DNA of 6,380 nucleotides, from positions 1 to 6,380 of the forward strand of contig CAYRGG010000121.1 of assembly GCA_964423745.1 (NCBI GenBank), given 5' to 3'. Below, one piece after another: positions 1-6,189 of this stretch; the first letter of the stretch is position 1; every line of letters begins with the position of its first letter. A model generated the notes under the pieces. That model saw only the letters and a program-made list of their open reading frames with translations. It made no database searches and was not told the origin of the DNA. The position numbers were made by a program, and so were the translations under genes. Source of the stretch: CAYRGG01 sp964423745 (GTDB lineage: Bacteria; Pseudomonadota; Gammaproteobacteria; Competibacterales; Competibacteraceae).

Positions 1-37
1 TATAACAATCCTTTAAACTTCATAAGTATAGGATATT

Positions 38-478
38 TTGTCGTGTACTAAGGTCGAAGCCTATAAAGGGAAATATATGATGATTAATTATTATGCTTCG
101 CAAAAGCGACGATTCAAGAAAACCATTGCTCAAGTTAAATACAATACCTGGACAGATTGGGTGTTCCATCTGAAATTCACGAGTCCGTCTTCAAAGAAAA
201 TGGGATACGTTCAGATCTGGAAAGACGGAAAACTCGTATTTGACTGGAAGGGTCACTCCTTGAGGAGAGGCAGTAAAACCACAGCGAGACGCAAAATTGG
301 TCAATACGTTAACAAATCATGGCCGACAAGCAACCCATCTTCTATGGTTATCTATCATGACGCGTTTAAAATTGCCGATGAAAAGTCCAGTTACAGGACC
401 GTCTCACCGCGGGGTAAACCGGCTAATAAATCGCGTTTCCCAGCAGCGCCGACCGGCTTAAGTGTCACGCAACACTAG
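38..478 (+). CDS. C-terminal fragment of a heparin-lyase-I-like polysaccharide lyase (probable gene remnant)
   Basis: The product (146 aa from TTG 38, or 133 aa from ATG 77) resembles the second half of the polysaccharide lyase fold typified by heparin lyase I. It has a W-x-D-W-V-F-H-L-K-F strand (residues 38-47), then G-Y-V-Q-I-W-K-D-G-K (56-65), a K-I-G-Q-Y strand and a V-I-Y-H-D-A-F-K-I strand near 104-112. Whole lyases of this type have roughly another 100 or more residues upstream. Here a TAG at 29-31 blocks the frame, so the protein is truncated or frameshifted. Frame 1 is open from the window edge to 48 and could carry preceding sequence, which suggests a frameshift near 40 (inference). 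AAAGGG at 65-70, 6 nt before ATG 77, could serve as a ribosome site. The tail P-A-A-P-T-G-L-S-V-T looks like the first strand of a fibronectin type III domain that then stops. The fold call is from remembered family patterns; function is probably lost. Confidence 0.5.
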   Translation: MSCTKVEAYKGKYMMINYYASQKRRFKKTIAQVKYNTWTDWVFHLKFTSPSSKKMGYVQIWKDGKLVFDWKGHSLRRGSKTTARRKIGQYVNKSWPTSNPSSMVIYHDAFKIADEKSSYRTVSPRGKPANKSRFPAAPTGLSVTQH

Positions 479-496
479 CGTCGCGATGACTATTAT

Positions 497-555
497 CCGC
501 TGAAAAAATCGTTTTGCGAATCTCTTTGTTTAGGCGGCAAGTATTTTTTCAGCGG
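497..555. repeat. Perfect 13-bp inverted repeat, possible bidirectional terminator
   Basis: CCGCTGAAAAAAT at 497-509 is matched by its exact reverse complement at 543-555, with a 33-nt loop between. It fills the gap between the 3' end of the + strand lyase remnant (478) and the 3' end of cobQ (560). The position suits a shared terminator for convergent transcripts. However, the T run lies inside the stem instead of after a GC stem, and the loop is long, so this is not a standard intrinsic terminator. It could equally be the two ends of a tiny insertion. Confidence 0.55.
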
Positions 556-559
556 TCGG

Positions 560-2047
560 TCAATTTCTCGCCTTACCAATTCTACACGATCCATGGGCTA
601 AATAGGTCAACTTCTCAATAATCTGATGACCAAGACACGCTTCTAACGCATCCGCCAACCGTTCGATGCCGGCTTCCCGTTGCTCTCGATAGTCGGGTGT
701 TTCAGCCACTGCCAAACCCACCCAACGTAACAGCGCATCCTGGGCGGGTTTGGTGTCGAACAGACCGTGAAGATAGGTGCCGATGATCTGGCCATCCTCT
801 GACATAGCGCCATCGACAGTATTCCCCCAACGGGCCACGGGCCGCTTCAAGGCAGTACCGCGACTCACGCCCATATGGATTTCATAACCGCTAACCGGCG
901 CTTGCTCTAACGTCAAATGGCCCTCCACCCGGCGCAGTTGTTTTTCCGGCGCTAGGGTGGTTTCTAAATCTAACAGTCCCAGACCAGGACTGTCGCCGGG
1001 TTCTCCCTCGAAGCCTTGCGGATCCCGCACCACCTGACCCAACATCTGAAAGCCGCCGCAGATGCCAATCACTTTGCCGCCATAACGCAGATGCCGATAA
1101 ATGGCTTGATCCCATCCTCGTTCCCGTAACTTATGTAAATCGCTGCGGGTGCTTTTGCTACCTGGCAGGATAATTAAATCCACTGCCGGGAAGGGATCAC
1201 CGGGTCCCACCCAAGTTACGTTCACTTGCGGGTGCAAACGTAAGGGATCGAGATCCGTATGATTGCTGATCCGCGCCAATATGGGTACGGCGATTTTCAG
1301 CTCGGCATCGGCATTATTCGTAGACCGGGCAACGGCGTCTTCCGCTTCAAGATGCAACCCCTGCAAATACGGCAACACGCCCAGAACGGGTTTACCGGTT
1401 CTGTCTTCCAGCCAATCTAACCCTGATTTGAGCAGGGCGATATCGCCCCGGAAGCGATTGATAATGAAGCCTTGGATACGCTCTTGTTCGCTGGGGGCAA
1501 GCAAATCTAATGTGCCCACCAAGTGAGCAAACACCCCACCCCGATCGATATCCCCTACTAACCACACCGGACAGTCCACCGCTTCGGCAAAACCCATGTT
1601 GGCGATGTCTCTGTCCCGTAGGTTGATTTCCGCCGGACTACCTGCGCCTTCCACTAGAATTAGATCATATTGGCGTTGCAAACGTTCGTAGGATTCCAAC
1701 ACAGCCTGCTGAGCGACGGTTTTGTAATCATGGTAAACATGGGCATCCATGTTGGCCAAAGCACGACCCTGGATAATCACCTGAGCGCCGATGTCGGTAT
1801 TGGGTTTTAGCAACACTGGATTCATATCCGTATGGGGCTCTAGCCCGGCCGCCTGGGCCTGTACCGCCTGGGCGCGGCCAATTTCGCCACCGTCTACGGT
1901 AACAGCGCTATTGAGGGCCATATTTTGCGGTTTAAAAGGCGCTACCCGTACACCACGCCGGGCCAATAGACGGCATAGCCCGGTTACTATGGCGCTTTTA
2001 CCCGCGTCCGAGGTGGTGCCTTGAATCATCAGTGTAGAGAAATTCAT
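560..2047 (-). CDS. cobQ: Cobyric acid synthase CobQ (CbiP-type, glutamine-hydrolysing)
   Basis: This enzyme amidates the b, d, e and g carboxylates of adenosylcobyrinic acid a,c-diamide, using ATP and glutamine, to give adenosylcobyric acid in the cytoplasm. The 495-aa product has the usual family length. The N-terminal synthetase domain opens with the modified P-loop Q-G-T-T-S-D-A-G-K-S (9-18), followed by F-K-P-Q-N-M-A-L-N (38-46), V-E-G-A-G-S-P-A-E-I-N-L (132-143) and G-D-I-D-R-G-G-V-F (165-173). The C-terminal class I glutamine amidotransferase domain has the nucleophile Cys330 in G-I-C-G-G-F-Q-M-L-G and the catalytic His427 in G-T-Y-L-H-G-L-F. S-G-Y-E-I-H-M-G is at 386-393. The ATG at 2047 is preferred: it lies 10 nt after the cobK stop and gives the usual M-x-x-x-x-L-M-I-Q-G start. 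An ATG at 2134 would add 29 unrelated residues lying inside cobK. The ribosome site is weak (GAG about 9 nt upstream), consistent with coupling to cobK. It is the last gene of the operon. Confidence 0.96.
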   Translation of the reverse strand: MNFSTLMIQGTTSDAGKSAIVTGLCRLLARRGVRVAPFKPQNMALNSAVTVDGGEIGRAQAVQAQAAGLEPHTDMNPVLLKPNTDIGAQVIIQGRALANMDAHVYHDYKTVAQQAVLESYERLQRQYDLILVEGAGSPAEINLRDRDIANMGFAEAVDCPVWLVGDIDRGGVFAHLVGTLDLLAPSEQERIQGFIINRFRGDIALLKSGLDWLEDRTGKPVLGVLPYLQGLHLEAEDAVARSTNNADAELKIAVPILARISNHTDLDPLRLHPQVNVTWVGPGDPFPAVDLIILPGSKSTRSDLHKLRERGWDQAIYRHLRYGGKVIGICGGFQMLGQVVRDPQGFEGEPGDSPGLGLLDLETTLAPEKQLRRVEGHLTLEQAPVSGYEIHMGVSRGTALKRPVARWGNTVDGAMSEDGQIIGTYLHGLFDTKPAQDALLRWVGLAVAETPDYREQREAGIERLADALEACLGHQIIEKLTYLAHGSCRIGKARN

Positions 2048-2057
2048 CGATCCGATC

Positions 2058-2804
2058 TCATAGAGTAAATGCCGCTGGATCACAGGCCAACGCCCATGCC
2101 AATGCCTCGCACTGGTTAAATGTTCTATCGCCATCTGGCAAAACCGGACGCGCCAGCATCAGCACTGGCAGACTCAAGCGCCTTGCCGCTTCCAGCTTAG
2201 CCGCCACTGCTAAACCGCCACTGTTTTTTGCCACCAGCACATCGATTTGTTGGGATTGCAATAAGGCCAATTCCGCCTGCAGAGAAAAGGGACCACGGGA
2301 TTGCAATACGGTCAGTCGGAGCGCAGTCGGTGGCTGGGTTGCCAAACAACGCACCAACCACTGTTGCTGAGTTGGAATGGTCTCAGCATGAGCCAATGGT
2401 GCCAACCCAATACTGAAAAACGGTCTACGAAAACTTTGTAAAGCGCTCACCAACTCGTGCCAATTTTGCACAAAACGCCAATGATCTTCTGGGCCAGGAT
2501 GCCACGGCGAACGTCGGTAAGTCCATAAAGGAATAGAAGACTGCTCAGCAGCCAGGTGCGCATGATGACTGATTTGGGCGGCGTAAGGATGAGTCGCGTC
2601 AATGATTAACTCAAAATCATTGTTGACCAGAAAATCCACCAACCCCTGCACACCCCCAAAACCGCCTATGCGGACGCTGCAGGGCACGTCTGGCGACCGG
2701 CTAACACGGCCTGCGAGACTATAGGTAACTCGATGCTTAGCGGACAGCCAGTGTGCCAGATGCGCCGCTTCGCCAATACCCCCCAAGAGAAGAATGCGTT
2801 TCAT
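2058..2804 (-). CDS. cobK: (Cobalt-)precorrin-6A reductase, CobK/CbiJ family
   Basis: This enzyme reduces the macrocycle of (cobalt-)precorrin-6A to the 6B form with a nicotinamide cofactor, the step after CbiD. The 248-aa length is normal. Visible family motifs are the N-terminal L-L-L-G-G-I-G-E-A (5-13), R-I-G-G-F-G-G (45-51), I-D-A-T-H-P-Y-A (68-75), S-R-G-P-F (169-173) and A-K-N-S-G-G (192-197). The C-terminal segment is K-L-E-A-A-R-R-L...P-V-L-M-L-A-R-P. The first loop reads G-G-I-G-E-A-A where relatives commonly have G-G-T-x-E-A-R, a small oddity. Its ATG overlaps the cbiD stop as ATGA (2801-2804), so translation is probably coupled. Because its partner is CbiD, the substrate is more likely the cobalt form (CbiJ activity); the sequence alone does not separate CobK from CbiJ. 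Confidence 0.93.
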   Translation of the reverse strand: MKRILLLGGIGEAAHLAHWLSAKHRVTYSLAGRVSRSPDVPCSVRIGGFGGVQGLVDFLVNNDFELIIDATHPYAAQISHHAHLAAEQSSIPLWTYRRSPWHPGPEDHWRFVQNWHELVSALQSFRRPFFSIGLAPLAHAETIPTQQQWLVRCLATQPPTALRLTVLQSRGPFSLQAELALLQSQQIDVLVAKNSGGLAVAAKLEAARRLSLPVLMLARPVLPDGDRTFNQCEALAWALACDPAAFTL

Positions 2805-3898
2805 GGGCCAGCAAAACCCACCCGTCGACCTTGCCGGTCTAAGGCCCAGACTTCCGTTTCAACGACATTAGGGAGAATGCTTAACGCTTTTGTTCGCGCT
2901 AATTGGCAGATTCGATCTGCTAACGGCAGACTAACCTGCTGGGTTAGGGTTAACACCTGCTGGGCCGTGTTAGCGGTTTGAATCCCATGGATTAAAGCAT
3001 GATCTGCGCCCAAACTAGCCGCCTGTTGAGCCAACCAGGAGAAGTCAATCTGTGAGTGATGACTATGCAGGTTGAGATGTCCTGCCGCCAACTTGCTGAT
3101 TTTGCCGAAGCCTCCCGCTAGACTCAACTTGGCGACCGGCGCAGTTTTTAAATATTTCAATACAGCACCGACAAAATCCCCCATTTCCACCACGGCTAAG
3201 GCAGGTAATCCGTAATGGGCCCGCATGGCTTGCTCACTGGCAGCCCCCGTGCAGGCCGCCAAATGCTGCAACCCATTGGTGCGAGCCACATCGATGGTCT
3301 GATGAATGGAGGCAATATACGCCGCGCAGGAAAAGGGTCGGACGATACCCGTGGTTCCCAGAATGGATAAACCGCCGACAATACCCAGCCGCCCGTTCAA
3401 GGTTCGCTTAGCCAGTTCTTCGCCATGACGCACGCCGATAGTCACCTGGAAACCGCCCTTATAACCTTGCTGTCGCGCGAGTTTTTCCAGATGCTCGGTC
3501 ATCATGCGTCGCGGCGTGGGATTAATGGCTGGTTCACCCATCGGCACCGGCAAGCCTGGTCGGGTTACTATGCCAACCCCCTCCCCCGCCTGAAAACGAA
3601 TCTCTGCTGAATCAATAAGGCAAACTTTAGCAAAAACCAGGGACTGGTGGGTTACATCCGGATCGTCACCGGCATCTTTGATAGTACCGGCCTCGGCACA
3701 AGCGTTTTGCAGACGACAATAGGCTAATTCCAGCTGAGTCGTCTGACCCCGCGGCAAGGTGACTTGCATCACCGTTAAAGGCTGCTGAATTAATAGTAGA
3801 TAAGCTGCTGCCAGACTGGTTGCCGTCGCGCAGGTTCCTGTGGTGTAACCGTAGCGAAGGGGAGCAGGCACCGCTTCATGGGACTCTTCACGTAACAT
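2801..3898 (-). CDS. cbiD: Cobalt-precorrin-5B C1-methyltransferase CbiD
   Basis: CbiD transfers a methyl group from S-adenosylmethionine to C1 of cobalt-precorrin-5B, giving cobalt-precorrin-6A, and is the hallmark of the cobalt-early pathway. The 365-aa product matches the family throughout: L-R-Y-G-Y-T-T-G-T-C-A-T-A (14-26), D-A-G-D-D-P-D-V-T (75-83), and G-E-G-V-G-I-V-T-R-P-G-L-P-V-P (105-119) followed by G-E-P-A-I-N-P-T-P-R-R-M (121-132). Further motifs are G-G-L-S-I-L-G-T-T-G-I-V-R-P (175-188) and A-G-G-F-G-K-I-S-K-L-A-A-G (261-273). It begins 3 nt after the cbiB stop and ends in a 4-nt overlap with cobK. No strong ribosome site precedes it (only GGTGG about 17 nt upstream), consistent with translational coupling. 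No truncation or missing motif was seen. Confidence 0.97.
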   Translation of the reverse strand: MLREESHEAVPAPLRYGYTTGTCATATSLAAAYLLLIQQPLTVMQVTLPRGQTTQLELAYCRLQNACAEAGTIKDAGDDPDVTHQSLVFAKVCLIDSAEIRFQAGEGVGIVTRPGLPVPMGEPAINPTPRRMMTEHLEKLARQQGYKGGFQVTIGVRHGEELAKRTLNGRLGIVGGLSILGTTGIVRPFSCAAYIASIHQTIDVARTNGLQHLAACTGAASEQAMRAHYGLPALAVVEMGDFVGAVLKYLKTAPVAKLSLAGGFGKISKLAAGHLNLHSHHSQIDFSWLAQQAASLGADHALIHGIQTANTAQQVLTLTQQVSLPLADRICQLARTKALSILPNVVETEVWALDRQGRRVGFAGP

Positions 3899-3901
3899 AG
3901 G

Positions 3902-4819
3902 TCAAATAAACCAATCCACCGCAATGATAATACCGAGCCATAACCACAGAGAACGCCTGACTAGGATAATGGCCCGCCGAATATCCTCATAACCGGGTGG
4001 CGAACCTATTCCCAACGGCGGCCTCGATTGCCATTCCCCCTGATAGTAAGCGCCACCTCCTAAGACCAACCCCAAAGCGCCAGCCCCTGTTGCCATCACG
4101 GTCCCCGCGTTGGGGCTTTTCCAAGTGGGTGCCTGAGTATGCCAACACTGCCAGGCACGGCGTGAATTACCTAATAGCATATAGCTTAGTCCGGTCAGTC
4201 GAGCCGGCAGCCAGTTCAGGAGATCATCCAAACGTGCGGCTGCCCGTCCAAAGTCACGGTAATGATCGGTACGGTATCCCCACATGGCATCTAACGTATT
4301 CACCAATCGATACACTACTGCGCCGGGGGCACCTGCTACGATAAACCAGAACAGGGCACCAAAGATAGCGTCGCAACCGTTTTCCAAGACAGATTCCACC
4401 GTTGCGGCACTGATTTGCGTGGCATCCATGTCTGCTGTATCCCGACTGACGATTTTGCCCACCTGCTGCCGTGCCAAGGTCAGGTCATCTTGATCCAGTG
4501 CCGCAGCGACTGCCTGGGCATGGTCCGCTAAACTAGCAGCGCCCAAGGACAAATAAAGGATAGTGAGTCCTGTCAAGACACCTAACATGGGAAGATTGGA
4601 TAGCATCCAAACGGTTAGCGCTATTGGTGTAATAAGGCAAAACAGCGCTAACACGCCGCGCAATTGTCTTGACGATGCACGCAATCGTGGAGGTCCGTAG
4701 AAATATCTTTCTACATCCTGGGCTAGTGTGCCAAAGCCTATTAAAGGATGCCATTGGCGGGGCTCTTTCAGGCAGATGTCTAAAACAATGGCGATGACGC
4801 AGATAAAGGATGGTGGCAT
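3902..4819 (-). CDS. cbiB: Adenosylcobinamide-phosphate synthase CbiB/CobD (membrane)
   Basis: CbiB joins aminopropanol (or its O-phosphate) to the f side chain of adenosylcobyric acid, giving adenosylcobinamide (phosphate). This starts nucleotide-loop assembly at the inner membrane. The 305-aa product has several hydrophobic segments (about 5-16, 56-74, 78-94, 150-170, 242-256 and 288-305). Family motifs are the N-terminal L-D-x-x-L-K-E-P-x-x-W-H-P-L-I-G-F-G (13-30), I-V-S-R-D-T (123-128) and E-S-V-L-E-N-G-C-D-A-I-F-G-A-L-F-W (142-158). Beyond these are A-G-A-P-G-A-V-V-Y-R-L-V-N-T-L-D-A-M-W-G-Y (162-182), R-L-D-D-L-L-N-W-L-P-A-R-L-T (196-209) and S-P-N-A-G (235-239). The ATG at 4819 has no clear Shine-Dalgarno, but an in-frame TAA lies 12 nt upstream, so little extension is possible. 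It is the first gene of the operon; no riboswitch or convincing promoter was seen in the 244 bp upstream. Confidence 0.96.
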   Translation of the reverse strand: MPPSFICVIAIVLDICLKEPRQWHPLIGFGTLAQDVERYFYGPPRLRASSRQLRGVLALFCLITPIALTVWMLSNLPMLGVLTGLTILYLSLGAASLADHAQAVAAALDQDDLTLARQQVGKIVSRDTADMDATQISAATVESVLENGCDAIFGALFWFIVAGAPGAVVYRLVNTLDAMWGYRTDHYRDFGRAAARLDDLLNWLPARLTGLSYMLLGNSRRAWQCWHTQAPTWKSPNAGTVMATGAGALGLVLGGGAYYQGEWQSRPPLGIGSPPGYEDIRRAIILVRRSLWLWLGIIIAVDWFI

Positions 4820-4884
4820 CGATTTAATGGCTTAAGTTAACGTAGTGCCTTATCGCATAGATGTTTAGTGTAGCAAACAACACA

Positions 4885-5030
4885 GGTAACTACTTACCCT
4901 CGCGTCATGCTCGCCATGGACTGGCGAGAATCCAGTTCCATGGATGACAAACGCGGGTGAAAATCCATACCACCCTCCATGGCAAGTGGATTCCGGCAAT
5001 CCCTGCCGGAATGACGGGTGAGCAGTTACC
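4885..5030 (+). repeat. MITE/REP-like two-hairpin element, copy 1
   Basis: This intergenic element lies between the methyltransferase stop and the cbiB start. It contains two different palindromes. The first, 4907-4931, has arms A-T-G-C-T-C-G-C-C-A and TGGCGAGAAT with a 5-nt loop and one mismatch. The second, 4990-5012, has arms ATTCCGGCA and TGCCGGAAT with a 5-nt loop. Each is flanked on its outer side by GTCA reading inward (4904-4907; complement TGAC at 5012-5015). Outside these the ends match as imperfect terminal inverted repeats: GGTAACTACTTACCC at 4885-4899 against GGGTGAGCAGTTACC at 5016-5030. A second copy lies in reverse at 5927-6052. No open frame or transposase is inside, so it is non-autonomous. 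No target duplication is obvious. Apart from this element, the rest of the 4820-5063 gap holds nothing recognised. Confidence 0.75.
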
Positions 5031-5054
5031 AAGACAGATGGTACAATTTATCTG

Positions 5055-5074
5055 AAAAGCGCCTTACGGCTTTT
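5055..5074 (-). terminator. Weak stem-loop at the methyltransferase 3' end
   Basis: On the - strand the gene end reads AAAAGC, an 8-nt loop spanning the stop codon, then GCTTTT, which gives a 6-bp stem ending in T residues. The stem overlaps the last codons and is short, so termination here is only a possibility. The hairpins of the adjoining repeat could also stop or stabilise the transcript. Confidence 0.25.
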
Positions 5075-5858
5075 GAAACACCATAAAATGTTGCTGAGGC
5101 AAGAAATCTTTGGTTTCTAGCCAATTTAGTCCCACCGCTTTCATCTCTTTGATGGCCTGGGCTTCGGTCATCTTATGCAGCCGCTTGATGGGCACCTTCG
5201 GGTCTTCAGCGCGGTACTCTATTAATACCACCCGACCACTAGACTTTAAGCCCTGCACAATCCCCTGCATCATTTCCTGGGGGTGCGAGAATTCGTGATA
5301 GGCATCCACCATAAGAACGAGATCCACCTGATTTTCCGGCAACTTGGGATCATCGATAACGCCCTGAACAGGCTCTACATTGTCGAGTTCCTCCTTCTCA
5401 GCGCGGGCGCTGAGCATGTCCAGCATTTCCGGCTGTATATCCACAGCCAACACTCGACCTTGAGGAACCTGCTTAGCGATGGGCAGGGTGAAATAACCGG
5501 TGCCAGCACCGATATCAGCAACCACATCATCCGCTTCTAAAGACAAACTCTCCAACAACAGATCCGTGCGCTCCTCCCGCTCTCGGGTCGGACGTTCTAA
5601 CCAACCGGCTCCGCGGTGGCCCATCACCTGGGATATCTCTCGACCCATGTACACTTTCCCGATACCGTCAGGGCTGGCAGTGGTGTAGCTGTAGGGTGTT
5701 TCGGCGTGGACACCTGTTAGTGGCAACAACACACTAATCAGGTAGCCTATCAGCAACAATACCCAGGTTGACTGCGAGGCTGCTGTATATTTAGCCGCTT
5801 TTTGATCCAGAAAGGCAGAAAGGTTTTTTTGCCCATTGATAATGTTGAACTGACTCAT
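5064..5858 (-). CDS. Class I SAM-dependent methyltransferase with N-terminal membrane or signal segment
   Basis: The 264-aa product has a Rossmann-type methyltransferase domain: motif I V-A-D-I-G-A-G-T-G-Y-F (113-123), an acidic end to the second strand at V-L-A-V-D-I-Q (137-143, Asp140), then V-D-L-V-L-M-V-D-A-Y-H-E-F (178-190) and G-R-V-V-L-I-E-Y (208-215). The substrate is unknown. Before this domain is a conserved-looking block, G-I-G-K-V-Y-M-G-R-E-I-S-Q-V-M-G-H...W-L-E-R-P (65-90). A hydrophobic stretch at about 32-50 ends in V-H-A-E, a plausible signal-peptidase site. Lys residues precede this stretch and acidic residues follow it, so the positive-inside rule puts the catalytic domain outside the cytoplasm. 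That is odd for an enzyme needing SAM. The start is ATG 5858, with AGGTGG 5 nt upstream; a GTG at 5867 would overlap that site. The gene stands alone between inverted repeats, and a link to cobalamin is not shown. Confidence 0.88.
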   Translation of the reverse strand: MSQFNIINGQKNLSAFLDQKAAKYTAASQSTWVLLLIGYLISVLLPLTGVHAETPYSYTTASPDGIGKVYMGREISQVMGHRGAGWLERPTREREERTDLLLESLSLEADDVVADIGAGTGYFTLPIAKQVPQGRVLAVDIQPEMLDMLSARAEKEELDNVEPVQGVIDDPKLPENQVDLVLMVDAYHEFSHPQEMMQGIVQGLKSSGRVVLIEYRAEDPKVPIKRLHKMTEAQAIKEMKAVGLNWLETKDFLPQQHFMVFQKP

Positions 5859-5863
5859 TGAAA

Positions 5864-5869
5864 CCACCT
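5864..5869 (-). promoter_or_regulatory. Shine-Dalgarno that fixes the methyltransferase start
   Basis: On the - strand AGGTGG, one mismatch from AGGAGG, is followed by 5 nt and ATG at 5858. The upstream in-frame GTG at 5867-5865 overlaps this site, so the ATG is the better start and the protein is 264 aa, not 267 aa. Confidence 0.6.
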
Positions 5870-5926
5870 GTGTCTTGTATCGTTGCGTTGCGAGTTAGAA
5901 GGATGGTTTTCAAAAAAATTTCATGA

Positions 5927-6052
5927 TAACTGCTTACGCGTCATTCCGGCAGGGATTGCCGGAATTTAGTTGCCATGGATGGTAGCAGGCGGTTGTCACC
6001 AGCGCTTGCCGTCCGTGGCACTGGATTCTCGCCAGCCCATGGCGAGAATGAC
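5927..6052 (-). repeat. MITE/REP-like two-hairpin element, copy 2 (inverted relative to copy 1)
   Basis: Read on the - strand, this matches copy 1 from end to end. The palindrome ATTCTCGCCA/TGGCGAGAAT is here perfect (arms 6025-6034 and 6040-6049), and ATTCCGGCA/TGCCGGAAT has arms at 5943-5951 and 5957-5965. GTCA again flanks both hairpins (5940-5943; TGAC at 6049-6052). The outer end TAACTGCTTAC at 5927-5937 matches the terminal repeat of copy 1, while the other outer end (6053-6072) is degraded. The hairpins and the neighbouring CCATGGCAA are well conserved and the central linker has diverged. It lies upstream of the methyltransferase, between that gene and the riboswitch. Confidence 0.75.
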
Positions 6053-6074
6053 AACGGAAGTATTCACGGCGTCC

Positions 6075-6115
6075 TCTGGAACGAGCGACGTAAGTCCTTT
6101 TACCTACGTTCCAGA
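6075..6115. repeat. Nested inverted repeat in the intergenic region
   Basis: TCTGGAACG at 6075-6083 is the exact complement of CGTTCCAGA at 6107-6115. Inside and partly competing with it, ACGTAAGT at 6088-6095 pairs with ACCTACGT at 6102-6109 with one mismatch. No T run follows on either strand, so it is not a clear terminator. It could be an operator or the remnant of a mobile end. Apart from this, the two-hairpin element and the promoter candidate, the 5870-6180 interval shows nothing recognisable. Confidence 0.4.
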
Positions 6116-6145
6116 AGATGTTCTCGGCAGTGAAGGACAAGAACG

Positions 6146-6172
6146 TTGACAACATCAACAAGATGGTATTAG
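6146..6172 (+). promoter_or_regulatory. Candidate sigma-70 promoter for the riboswitch transcript
   Basis: A perfect -35 hexamer TTGACA (6146-6151) is followed after 15 nt by TATTAG (6167-6172), which is 4 of 6 to the -10 consensus. The spacer is shorter than ideal. Its place about 20 nt before the first bases of the cobalamin riboswitch supports it. Confidence 0.45.
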
Positions 6173-6189
6173 CTTAATTCAATAACTTT

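Noticed and set aside
2048..2134. N-terminal extension of CobQ from an ATG at 2134
   Set aside because: The 29 added residues lie in another frame of cobK, are not cobQ-like, and the ATG at 2047 just after the cobK stop gives the normal family start.
3997..4344. A 115-codon open frame on the + strand within cbiB
   Set aside because: It is antisense to a clear, motif-complete cbiB and has no recognisable protein features; other antisense frames over cobQ, cobK and cbiD were dropped for the same reason.
4820..4884. Sigma-70 promoter for cbiB
   Set aside because: On the - strand TACACT is 4 of 6 to a -10 box, but no acceptable -35 lies at the right distance, so it was not listed.
4903..5016. 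CRISPR-like repeats, because short palindromes recur
   Set aside because: There are only two different hairpins per element and two elements in inverted orientation; no regular repeat-spacer pattern exists.
5864..5926. Promoter for the methyltransferase, from a TTGAAA on the - strand
   Set aside because: No -10-like hexamer lies 15-19 nt downstream of this -35-like box.
5934..6161. A 75-codon open frame on the - strand
   Set aside because: It lies largely over repeat copy 2 and the nested palindrome, resembles no family, and has arginine- and cysteine-rich content typical of a chance frame.
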